This document shows positions 35,984 through 45,992 of a DNA stretch of 64,000 nt, piece after piece. Below the pieces are notes generated by a model. The model ran no database searches. It was not told the DNA's origin and saw nothing but the letters and a program-made list of their open reading frames with translations. The position numbers and the translations under genes are program-made. Source of the DNA: Ectocarpus siliculosus (taxonomy: Eukaryota > Sar > Phaeophyceae > Ectocarpales > Ectocarpaceae); NCBI GenBank assembly GCA_000310025.1, contig FN648938.1, positions 234,624-298,623 of the forward strand, given 5' to 3'. The first letter of the stretch is position 1, and every line of letters begins with the position of its first letter.

Positions 35984-36435
35984 GGATTTGGTCTAGAGCG
36001 CAGTCGATGGAGAGTCACGAGCTCTCTACTCTTGCGATGAGCAAGTTGTCCTCATGTAGAGCAACGACAATGAAAGTGGGGCACGTGTAGAACAACGTGG
36101 TGGACAGTCGGACAGGTCCTGGTGGAACCAGAGACAGAGGTCGTAGTGAAAAGAAGTGAGCTGAGATGGGCGAGGGTGGACAGAGCCGTCGGCCATCAAG
36201 ATCATGAAGTTCCTCCTCACTGATGACAAAGACGGCTCTGTCCACCCTCGCCCCTCTCAGCTCACTTCTTTTCACTACGACCTCTGTCTCTGGTTCCACC
36301 AGACCTGTCCGACTGTCCACGTGGTTCTACACGTGTCCCACTTTCATTCAATTATTTTGTCGTTGCTCCACGTGAGGACTAATCGGTAAGGGGAGCTCGT
36401 AACTCTCCATCGACTGCGCTCTGTAGACCAAATCC
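35984..36435. mobile_element. 450 bp near-perfect palindrome (foldback/MITE element)
   Basis: The left arm (about 35,984-36,190) and right arm (about 36,230-36,435) are almost exact reverse complements over some 205 bp with a loop of about 40 bases (centre near 36,210). Outer ends pair GGATTTGGTCTA with TAGACCAAATCC. Inner ends pair GGACAGAGCCGTC with GACGGCTCTGTCC. No protein is encoded by the symmetric part. It lies about 185 bp upstream of the presumed ATG of the LRR-IQ gene, so it may overlap that promoter. A transcript through it would form a long hairpin RNA. Confidence 0.85.
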
Positions 36436-38540
36436 GATAGATCCCTCGTTTCAAATTTTGAAACTTTTAATTTTTTGTCGAGTGTGTCCAGTGCCAGTGC
36501 TCCAGTGCACAGAGCACAGAGATTTTTGGGTCCGGGGAGCGCAGAGAGCACAGCCTACAACAACAGCAGCATGCAGCAGTATTCTTGGTTTTTTCTTGCA
36601 TTTTTGTTTATTTTACCTACAGAATACGGTAGTTTCCTGCTGCTTACAGTATTAAAAACAATACCGACTCCAGAGAGACGGAATGTTGGCAAAACATGTA
36701 AATGGGTCCGTAGGCTAAATAACAACGGATAATATAACTAGGGTTAAGGATTTGGCCCCCCGCCCCCCAATGGGGCTGGGGGCCAACATCCAGGACGGAT
36801 GGTGGTGGTGAGTGTCCGGGAGGAAGGAAAGAAGAAGAAGGGGAGAAGAGTTGTTGGGGCGGGAAGAAGGGACGGTGTTGGGAGAGGCAAGGAAGTGGTG
36901 AAGAATTTCGGCACTCACTCGACGAGCGCGCGGTCCCGTCGGGGGTGAAAGGGAAATGTCAGTCCGTAGTCTTGTCTCTATCGGAATCGAAAAGCCGAAA
37001 AATCGAGGTATAGATTTTGTTCATAACGATGGAGAAGGCCGACGAGGAAGGTACGAAGAGAGGAAATTGCACCCCACGTTCGTTCGAAGTCGGTGTCAAA
37101 ACCGCCGCAAGGAAGGAGTGCGGAGGGAACAAAAAAAAAACGGACACAGACGTGGACGTTTGCGTCGTGGAACGATCCTCCTTCCGTATAACAACGCAGC
37201 AGGTACTCACCAATCAATGCAAGACAAAGAGGTAAAATACCCATCGTGAAAGTCAAAGCGCAGGTCATAACTGCATATGACTCATGCGCGGAGAAGTTAC
37301 CACGGAGACTTATCAACAAGCAAGAAGGTTGAAGGCCGGCTGAGAAGGTTTGAAGCCACAAACACTTCAGCGACGATGGCAAGCGCAACGTCAAAACTTC
37401 ACAGGAAGAAAAGTGCATATATATAAGAAAAGTGCATACAAAAAAAGAAAAGGCCGGATGCCGACCTGTGGCTCTCTCGGAATGAAGGGATTCCCACAAT
37501 TAATTTCCAACAGGTAATCCACAAGTAAGTACGGACATATGAAGTTACTGGGTAAAGAGAGATCAGAACGGTTTTTCATGTGAAGACAACAACAACAAAA
37601 ACAACAATGATGAAGGTCGACCCGTCCTGCGTCGTTCGGTGTAAAATGATAAATAAATGCGAAAGGTGGACTGCGCAAAGATCCAGCGGTCTTTTTCGGC
37701 AGTGGCAAAGAAATATGCAACCACATGTCGCAAAAAAAAAAAAAGTTGAGCGGGATACTCTACTAAATAGAACACCACCACCGCCTTCCTTCTCTGTTGT
37801 TGCAGGCAGGTTTGCTTCCACAACCCGGGAACCCAACCCACTCTTCTTGTATTTCGGCCTACAAGACTCCAATCGACGCAAGCACCGGTAGGAGAGTGCG
37901 TGGAAGATGCCGTGACAGCACAACTCCACTCTCCTACGACATCTATGTCCAGCAGTACAGACTAGTTGTAGCAGCATGTGGAAGATCTCCGAGGGGTCCT
38001 CCTGCGCGGTAACGACAATATGGCGAGAGCTCTACGTACGTGTACCTACCTGTCGTCGACACATGTGGCAGCCGCGCGACACACGAACGGATGTTTGCAT
38101 CGCACTGTACTATGGTTCGCCGTGGCAGGAAGTATCCCATCCAGTTAGGTCGTTGCGGTAGTACGCGGACGTCGTTCGGCGTCTAGTCCATATTGATTGC
38201 TGTTGCAAAAACACAGCAGTAATCGAGCTAGACTATGCATGAAATGTTTTGCTCTGGTTCACTTTTGCCTCCACAACCCGAGAATCCCACTGCTGTATCT
38301 CGACCTACAAGACTCCAATCAACAAACCAGCACTGGCAGAAGTGCGTGGAACATGCTGTGACAGCACAACTAAGTCGACACTCGTACGACTCCCATGTAC
38401 AGTCGGCGTCTGGTCCATACTGCTGTAGAAATACAAAAATCGAGCCATCTTTTTTTTATTTTTTTCCATACTAATAACAAGAAATGTATCACGTCACGAC
38501 GACCATCCTGTGAGTATATATATAACATGATTAATAATCG
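36436..38540. other. Repeat-containing intergenic DNA
   Basis: No gene is supported. A 70 bp repeat unit (see 36,649) occurs here. A diverged duplication of about 175 bp is present at roughly 37,802-37,980 and 38,256-38,430: both contain CC.CAACCCG.GAA.CCCA, CCTACAAGACTCCAATC and TGTGACAGCACAACT in the same order. Open frames such as 36978-37499 minus are low-complexity or frame shadows. Confidence 0.4.
36649..36735. repeat. 70 bp dispersed repeat, copy 1
   Basis: The core is ACAATACCGACTCCAGAG.GACGGAATGTTGGCAAAA, followed by TGTAAATGGGTCCGTAGGCTAA and CGGATAATATAA. Three further copies lie at 38,545, 38,627 and 39,741. Function unknown; probably a fragment of a repeated element. Confidence 0.75.
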
Positions 38541-38544
38541 TTAG

Positions 38545-38707
38545 AAACAATACCGACTCCAGAGGAGGGACGGAATGTTGGCAAAATATTATCTCGGGTC
38601 CGTAGGCTAACGGATAATATAAGCTCTAACAATACCGACTCCAGAGGGACGGAATGTTGGCAAAACATGTAGTAAATGGGTCCGTTGGCTAACGGATAAT
38701 AATAGAG
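38545..38707. repeat. 70 bp dispersed repeat, copies 2 and 3 (tandem)
   Basis: Two head-to-tail copies (38,545-38,622 and 38,627-38,704) of the ACCGACTCCAGAG/GGACGGAATGTTGGCAAAA unit are joined by TAAGCTCTA. The second is followed directly by the 1 kb TIR element. Confidence 0.8.
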
Positions 38708-39724
38708 AGTTTCGGAACAACTTCTCGATTTAGGAAGACAACTTTTCGATTTAGGTGTAACGAACGTTCTCGGAACTTTATTTTGTGGAGACCACGGAGT
38801 TGAACGCGGCAAGAAAACACGCCGGCGCGGAAAGGCGGCAGAAAAAAAAAAAGGGACAGCTGCTGCTGCATCGAAACATCACATCACACATCGGCAGACA
38901 CACACACACGGCGGTGTGGAGGTTGATGAGGAGGTTGACACAGACCACGCACGCATGTAGTTGAGGGGCTGCACCAACAGTGCAATCTGTGAGGAGGAGG
39001 GTGATCAAAGAGCCTCACTTCTCTTTTGTTGCTGTGTGCGAACGAGAGAAATAGCGTTTTCCACGAGAGAGAGAAAGAGAGGAGAGAGAGAGAGAGGAAG
39101 AAGCAAACAAGAAGAGAGCAGACGCACACACACACTACACCCCGATTACATATATATAGTAGAGCTCATCGCCGAGCCGTCTAGACAAGTCTGATCTTCC
39201 TCTTTTCCTCGTGTCGCTTCTTCTCTTGCCCAGCAACAACCCAGCAGCAGCAACAACAAAACAGACTGACAGGTAGGTGGTGATCAAACACACGCACGCA
39301 CGCACGCGTGCTTTTTCTTTCTTGGAATGCTCCACGCCTCATATACGTACCGCACTTCCACACACACACGCAGAGCAACCAACCCCCAGGTAGGTGTAGG
39401 TCTGACCTCCTCTCTTCGTTGGCAGCGATGGAGCCCACACAACCGCACCTTCCGTGGTGCCTGGAGCTCCATACTACAGCTGTTGTTGTTGTGGTGGTGG
39501 GTCTCTTTGCTCCTTCCTCCTTAAATCTATATCGTCTCCTGAAAGCGATTTCGATTTAGAAAAAAGCGGCGCCAAGCCTCTACTTTTCTAAATCTGAAAG
39601 TCCCTTTCCAGATTTAGGAGCTCGATGTTCCCCCGCTTTGAGGAACGTTCCCAGAACTAGACCCTTCCACCTAAATCTAGAAGTTCCACCTAAATCTATT
39701 TTGGTCGAACACGGTTCCGAAACT
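38708..39724. mobile_element. Non-autonomous TIR DNA element (~1,017 bp)
   Basis: The left end AGTTTCGGAAC and the right end GTTCCGAAACT are inverted. Both sides carry direct repeats of GATTTAGG (left) or CCTAAATC (right) in the first 100 bp, and AACGTTCT/CGGAAC-type words close each terminal block. The interior has CA-, GA- and CT-rich simple sequence (for example 39,066-39,100) and no recognisable transposase. It is bordered on the left by copy 3 and on the right by copy 4 of the 70 bp repeat, as if it had inserted next to or between such units. The target duplication is not clear. Confidence 0.6.
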
Positions 39725-39738
39725 CCCCAATATAAGCG

Positions 39739-39800
39739 TTAAAAACAGTACCGACTCCAGAGGGACGGACTGTTGGCAAAACATGTAGTAAATGTAGCGG
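39739..39800. repeat. 70 bp dispersed repeat, copy 4 (partial)
   Basis: The copy reads ACAGTACCGACTCCAGAGGG then ACGGACTGTTGGCAAAACAT and GTAGTAAATG before diverging. It begins 15 bp beyond the right end of the 1 kb TIR element. Confidence 0.75.
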
Positions 39801-40146
39801 TGGCAACGCAAAGTCCTTTCAAGGTCCACAGATCTGCTTATTCAACCCAGGCAGCGTCGACACCCTGGCAGGGTTCCTGCCCGTGGACCTTCTGGGGACC
39901 GATTACCTTGGGAGGGTGTCACAGCGTCCGCAGGGTCTATTTGCTGTTTGCCTACAAGGTCATCCGCACAGGGTGAGCCGAATGGCTACGGGTGAAGGTT
40001 GTGTGATCAAAGTTCTGTCTGTGAGACAACTCTCTAGCCCTGGAGCATTCTCGGGAATTATGTATGTTGCAAACATTGACCATTTGCACATCGTCGGCAC
40101 ACAACACATGCATATTGTACGAAGCGCGACCGAAACGAAACGGCGA

Positions 40147-40860
40147 AGCCGCACTGGGGATCGCAGTACTTCCTCTTCAAAAAAACAGGAAACGCCTGGA
40201 AACGCCTGCATATCTCGTTTTTCCGAAGTCTAACTTCAGTACGAAACTTCCATCGCAAATTAACGGTCCGCTGACCCCCCCTCGTGTTCAATGTTAGTAG
40301 CTGAGGTTGTAGCCCTTGCGATACACTACAGGCTGGCGGTCCGCGATTTTCCAAACGATCCTTCTATCATCGAGTTCGGTGAGCTACAAGCTAGATTTTT
40401 GAAGGTGCTGTGCGGTCCAATTTTAAACGCTTCAAGCACGCGGTGAACACGAATCACCGCCCATGTGAGTGTATGGGGCCGCGAACTTCAGCGCAGCTCT
40501 TCCCTCACATATCCAGCTGGTCGCCATTGTCGATTTGAATGCCTGGGGTCATATATATGCATGTCTAGCCTTTAAGCAAAGGTGCTTGAAGCGTTTAAAA
40601 ATCGGACCGCACAGCAGCTTCAAAAATCTAGCTTGTAGCTCACCGAACTCGATGATAAAAGGATCGTTTGGAAAATCGCGGACCGCTAGTCTGTAGTGTA
40701 TCGCAAGGGCTACAATGCTACTAACATTGTCCACGAGGGGGGGTCAGCGGACGGTTAATTTGCGATGGAACTTTCGTACTGAAGTTAGACTTTGGAGAAC
40801 CGAGATATGCAGGTGTTTCCTGGATTTTTCAGAGGAGGTACTGCGATTCCCAGAGCGCCC
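40147..40860. mobile_element. Foldback element family B, copy 1
   Basis: The arms (about 40,147-40,445 and 40,590-40,860) are imperfect reverse complements: GCGATACACTACAGGCTGGCGG-type sequence on the left pairs with its reverse complement on the right, and ATCGCAGTAC lies at both outer ends. The loop of about 145 bp is unique. A second copy lies at 60,036-60,752 with the loop and the slightly unequal arms in the opposite orientation. Outer ends here are degraded (right flank GTAA, left not clear). It is non-coding, 0.4 kb downstream of the proteasome gene's stop codon. Confidence 0.75.
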
Positions 40861-41257
40861 GTAATTGTAAGTGCTCGGGGGTCTGTTATCCACGGGAACA
40901 ACGCTTATTCCATGATATCACAGCCACCGAAAACCAGCAGGGCCTCAGAGGGTTGACACGATTCAATAAATGGCCATGCGTAGGCACATACTCACGCAAA
41001 ATACTGCCTGATGTGGTACTGTTCAAGGATGCTCAACGCGAGGGAGTTTGGTCGGTGGCACTTTTTTCGTGCTTTCAAGCACCATCCAAGAACTGTAGGG
41101 CATGGGCGGGATACGTGGGGCGCAGAGGCGCGCAAACGGATGGTTTGGCCTTGCTTGCACACCGGTATTCCGCGTTGCTTACTTTCGAGTCGAACACCCT
41201 TCGGTCGCCGTTCATACATTCAGGACCCGCTCCCAAGGCACGCCGCCTTTCTCTCCT

Positions 41258-44200
41258 CTACTCAAGCTTTTTCCCTCTGCTGCCACTGCCCACCCCTTTC
41301 CCGTCAACGTCCTCCTCCTCTATACTATTCAACACTCTCTCGACCTCCTCATCGCTATAAATATACAAGCTCGCCGCGGCTGCTGCCACCCCCTTGCCCC
41401 CACCCCCCTCTACCGCTATTGTAGCAATCTCCATACCAAAATCCCCAAAATCTTGTCTCTCCCGCCGCTCCCCCTCTCCCTCTCCCTCCCCCGCTGCCGT
41501 CCTAATATCTCGCGATTTTCTCTCTCGCGCGCGCTCTCGGCTGAGCACCCTCGCGGAGAGTCGAACGGCCTCTCCTAGCCCTATGCTGCCGCTACTAGTG
41601 CTGCCGCCGCCCGCCGCCTCCGCCCCCCCATTGGTGGCCGCCAACAGTTCTTCGTAGCCGGACGCTAGCTCGGCTGACAATCGCGAGGCGCCCGCCCCAA
41701 CCGCCACGGCCTTGAACGCCCCGAAATTCCCTGGTTAATTGTGAACGATTCAGACGTTGACGGAAGGTCGTGTGAGGAGAAACATGTGCCTGAGTCGAAA
41801 ATCAAGAGCGTCAAAACCACCAATCGTTGTAGGTAAGCTACATTGACATCGACGGCACTAACGCAAGTAAACAAAGCGCCGGCACAGCTAGGTAGCGATT
41901 CGCGATCTACGATACAGTCAGGCCTCGCACAGCCAAGTAAAGTAAGAACAAGCGAATCGAAACACTACGGGCAGTTTCGCGAGAGTTTCATGGTCGTCAA
42001 ATAAAGGCGCATCGCGTTGAGGAAAAGGCGGGGAGCAGGTGTCCAACGTCGGCCGCGCTACACATGCTTGATCACAGGCTTGAAGATGACCCAACATCCA
42101 ACCTACCAAGGGAAATTAACGCACACGGGAAAAAAAATAAAACACCCTACAACAGAGCCCACAAAACAGTAATACTTTCCTTCGCAGCAACCAGGTTGCA
42201 TGTCGGATAAAGAGGGTCGACAACGGGGATCAACACACAGAGCCCACCGCTCCTAGCCGACCCGTGAGCCAATTCGATATCTACAAACATATAAAAGACC
42301 GCAAATCAAGAAAGTATCGGAGTATTTGTCCAAAAATTGTTTCGGAGTCCGTACGAAAGCTACGGTACCTTATGTACAAGTTCTTGAGAAAAAAGCTCAC
42401 CGCTGGGTTCTGTCTTGTAGAGTTGGAGCCCTCTCGACTCGTCCCACCCCGCCAACAGCATCGACACGCCCCACGGCCGGAGTCCACCGTGCTGTGTGTA
42501 CGCCTGCGTAAGAGTCACGCGCCGTTCGACAGCAGCGAAGTACGGGCCGCATCGTACATGTGCATGTATGGGTGTACGGTCAGCGGCAGTGAGAACCCAC
42601 AAGACAAGAGAAAAAAAAACAAAGGCCAAGGAGAACCAGGGAAGCGAGTGCTGCACTCTTCTCGCATCAAAAATCGAAGGAAAAGCACCGCAGGTGGGCT
42701 CAGGAAGAGGAGCCCTTCTGTGTGACCACGGGTTTGAGCAAACGGCACACATGCTGTGAGCATTGATTGGAAGTGAAGACAAAACAAAAAAAGGAGAACC
42801 AAGAAAAAACTGTGCTCTACTGACGTTGTGTGTGGGAGCTTCCGGATTCCTACGGGGGGAGGGGCGGGTGGCGAAAAAGGGATGAAGATCATCAATACCG
42901 TGATCGCATCGGGAGGGCGAGCGATGGTCGTGGCCCTGGCTTACACACCTGCTTCACGTCCGCGACGTGGGCAGCCAGCTTCTGGACCGGGATGGGCTCC
43001 TGAAACGTCAAGGAGTGCTGCTGGGCAGATACCTTCCACGGGCGGGGTGGGGCAGGGCAGGACGAGAAACAGGAGGGAGCACCGTAGTGGATGGTGTTGG
43101 GGGGGGCGGGGAGGGTGCTGCTGAGTCACTGCTAAGTAATCTATTCCGAGGCATGGAATCGTTCGGTAGTTGCTTGGTAAGGGACCCTCTACAACATCGC
43201 GGCGCTCTCTAGCGTGTTGATTCGCGTTACGCAACACGAATCTATCGTACCTCATTCTAACCCTCCTTCCTTCTACAACTAACCGTTTGGTACCAAACTT
43301 CTCGTAAATAATATGAACTCGCACAGTTGGTGTAATAATACCCCGGGGTGTCCTCCACGGTGATCAAATACACAACATCGACATACAGTAAACCCGAAAA
43401 ACCATGAAAGTGAAGATTAGGAACCGTCAGCTCAAAGGAAGCATCTGCTCGGCCGTAGCTTGTTGCCGTCGGGGGGTCCATCATGTCGGGCCATGACGAC
43501 AAGCCGACCGACACTTGTGGCGGACAAGAACTTGGCCAACGGAGAGTTAGAAGCTACAGAGTGGGCCACCCGAATAACGCGGTCTATGTAAAGCGGGTGA
43601 AATTGGCTGGCACAGGAGGAACAGCAAGCCGACTGCCCCACATGAGATTGGTCATTATCAGCTGCCCCACCGCCGCCGTATTGGGGGGCACCCACTCGCC
43701 CGCTCACCCTGCAATCTTTGACGAGTACCATGGCGTCAGCGGTGAGACCAGCGGAGGTGCACACGATGTGCGAGTCCACGCGGCTGGTCTTGACGCGCTG
43801 GTCCCCCACCTGGAGCCGCTTGTTGCGTATCGTCTTGAGGGAGCACAGCACAACGCCTGAGAAACACGATTCGTGACGCGAATCATGGTTAGAGCAGGGG
43901 GGGGGGGGGGGTACGTTCAGAGAGAGGGCTAAAAGCAACGTTAGCACCACGATATAAAAAAGAGGTCCTTCGCTACGAGTAGGATGCTGCTGCCTCGGAC
44001 ATGTACACGAGATAAGATACCTATTAGGGGTGGTATTGGACGAGGGAAAACACCAAGAGGGTTCGGGCACAGACGTGCTTGACAGAGGCTCGTGGGTAGG
44101 AAGCGTCAACCAAGTGGATAGGAGAGAAGTAGATCGCACCAAACATGGCAGGGTTCTGTGGTCAGAACGCCTTCACCACTCTGTCTCGGGTTTGTTTGTT

Positions 44201-45953
44201 AACGGTTTCCAGGCACAGGGGTGGTGGAGGCTAGCGGGGGGGTGTACTTTTGAAAGATTGAACAAAGAGAGCGTCACAGAAAAATTGACGCGGGCGGGGT
44301 GTAGTGCGGGCCCAAGGGCGTCATGAGAACAAAGAGGAATGCTGAGCCAACGTGAGCGTGGAGTTTAACAGCAGTACGCCTACAACTGCAACAGCAGTGC
44401 AGCGGCTGTGGTACGCTGCGGGTGGCGTGTGTGGCTGAGGTTTGGGTAGAGAAACACAGAGTGATTTATTATCTTCACACAGACGCCCAAGCTGTCTTCA
44501 TCTGACGGTTACAGACTTGGCAACGCCTTCGCAATACTGCATCAAACCAAATGCAGTAGAATAGAGCCGTTCTTGTACTACAAGCACTTCAAACAGAGTT
44601 CCCATCGAATGCCTACAAAATCTGCGTGCGGGTTGTCTCAGGCGTCTTGGTGAGGGTCACGTCCACGTGAGTACGGTAGCATGTCTTCGGGGTCGCGAGT
44701 GAACGTGTGCTCACCAACCTTTGATCATAACCTTCAACTCAGAGGAAATGAACCTAACCGACAACCGGACGTGCCCTTTTCGAGGAGAAACAAACTCGTC
44801 GGGAACACATATATCGAAGCCATCTTTCTAGGGAGGCGTGTTTGGCGGGAGGGAGGGCACACACCTTCGTCTGTACAGATTCCAACCGCGGGCCTCGCTC
44901 GGGCTACCGCCTAAGCCCCGTCGATGCATGCCGCAGACAACGGTTAGAATAGTAGAAGAAGCAGCAGCAACAGCAGCGCAGCAGCAACAACAACAACAGC
45001 AGCAGCGACAACAGAGATAGGCAGACGCGGGGAAGGTGGGTGAAAAAGATCAAGAGCAACTACAGGTAGAACCTAGGTCAATAGCTGGGTGATCAGAGAA
45101 CGGTTAATTCGGGTCCTGCGGGATGAAATGATGAAACACGGTTCGAGGATAGTTGAGAACCGCCTGTTGTTCCCGAGCACACCGGGTGACTTTCTCCGTG
45201 GGCAGCCGACTACGCCACGACACGCGTTCACGACCCTTCATGTAGCAATTATTTCACGACTACAGCCGGCCACGCCTCCAGCGGTACATACACCCTGGTA
45301 GCGTGGGGGTCACGTGAAAATGGAGCATCACGACTTTCTTGCCTACAGGAGTGTGTCGGTCGCAAAAACTGCACCTACATTACTCATTTTACGATCGCGT
45401 ACGGCTGTAGTGGTGACACAAGGTACCACACCCCCTGGACTACATACTCCACGGAACAGAGGATGTACGAATCAAAGCGATACAGTATACGAATCAAATC
45501 GTTACGTTTCGGAAAGATCTCGACAGATGGTCCCAACGCCGCCATTTTCAGCACCGCCACTGATCTTGCCCAGTAATCGAGCTTCGAAAATTGGTCCAAG
45601 GGCTAGCGTGATACCTTAGTGACCTACTTTGTACGCATACGGCGGTACAACAATGGCCAGTTTTACCGCGTTCCTGCTGTAGTCTGTAGATACCGTTTGC
45701 AGGCTACAACGCAGCTTGCATTATGCAGTACAACAGCAGTACTACAAATACTCAACTCGCATAATTGCACATTCCTTCATACCTCTGCAGCATACTCGAC
45801 TTGGTACAAGCGGCCCTTGGGACTAAACATGGTAGTCCCGGAATCGTACTTGGAGTCTGCCGACTGGGCTCCCAACGCGGCCGACAGCAGGCAAGCTGCT
45901 GCGGACAGCACGCTAACGATGGCTGCGTGCGGCAGCTTGCGTCGACGGGCCAT
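41258..45953 (-). CDS. 20S proteasome alpha3-type subunit with N-terminal signal peptide (6 exons, 337 aa)
   Basis: Exons: 45953-45783, 44910-44865, 43856-43708, 43020-42949, 42503-42401, 41730-41258 (stop). All phases close. The family is clear from [20 protein letters not shown] (alpha-subunit N-terminal motif), [61 protein letters not shown] and, after a low-complexity insertion, GMEIATIAV...[10 protein letters not shown]. This order best fits alpha3 (PSMA4/Pre9). Alpha subunits build the outer rings of the 20S core and are not proteolytic. Oddly, exon 1 begins [31 protein letters not shown]: a basic n-region, a hydrophobic core and an AXA-like site, that is, a textbook signal peptide directly fused to the alpha domain. 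The region after GVVLC is shortened and diverged, and the tail is G/S/E-rich, ending KKLE. An upstream in-frame ATG at 45992 exists but would bury the signal. It may be a specialised, compartment-targeted paralogue; a misassigned first exon is the alternative. Confidence 0.8.
43857..44864 (-). other. Intron 2 of the proteasome alpha-like gene
   Basis: No repeat or nested gene is supported. A poly-G tract lies at 43,898-43,911. A short minus-strand open stretch ending near 44,629 (reading [17 protein letters not shown] then stop) has coding-like composition but no splice context in this gene. Confidence 0.35.
44955..45016. repeat. CAG/CAA microsatellite
   Basis: An interrupted (CAR)n tract lies in intron 1 of the proteasome alpha-like gene, about 45 bp upstream (in gene direction) of the 46-base exon 2. 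Confidence 0.85.
45405..45622. mobile_element. MITE family A, copy 3 (intronic)
   Basis: The left end holds AAGGTACCACACCCCCTGGA, and the right end holds TCCAAGGGCTAGCGTGATAC then CTTAG, its imperfect reverse complement. The interior has TCCCAACGCCGCCATTTTCA, the family signature. It lies in intron 1 of the proteasome alpha-like gene. Confidence 0.65.
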
Positions 45954-45992
45954 GGCGATGCAAGAGTGCTCTAGAGGTACCACCACCGCCAC

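Noticed and set aside
44629-44700. Minus-strand stretch reading [18 protein letters not shown] then stop, as the end of a separate gene
   Set aside because: No acceptor or upstream exon was found, and it lies within an intron of the proteasome alpha-like gene.
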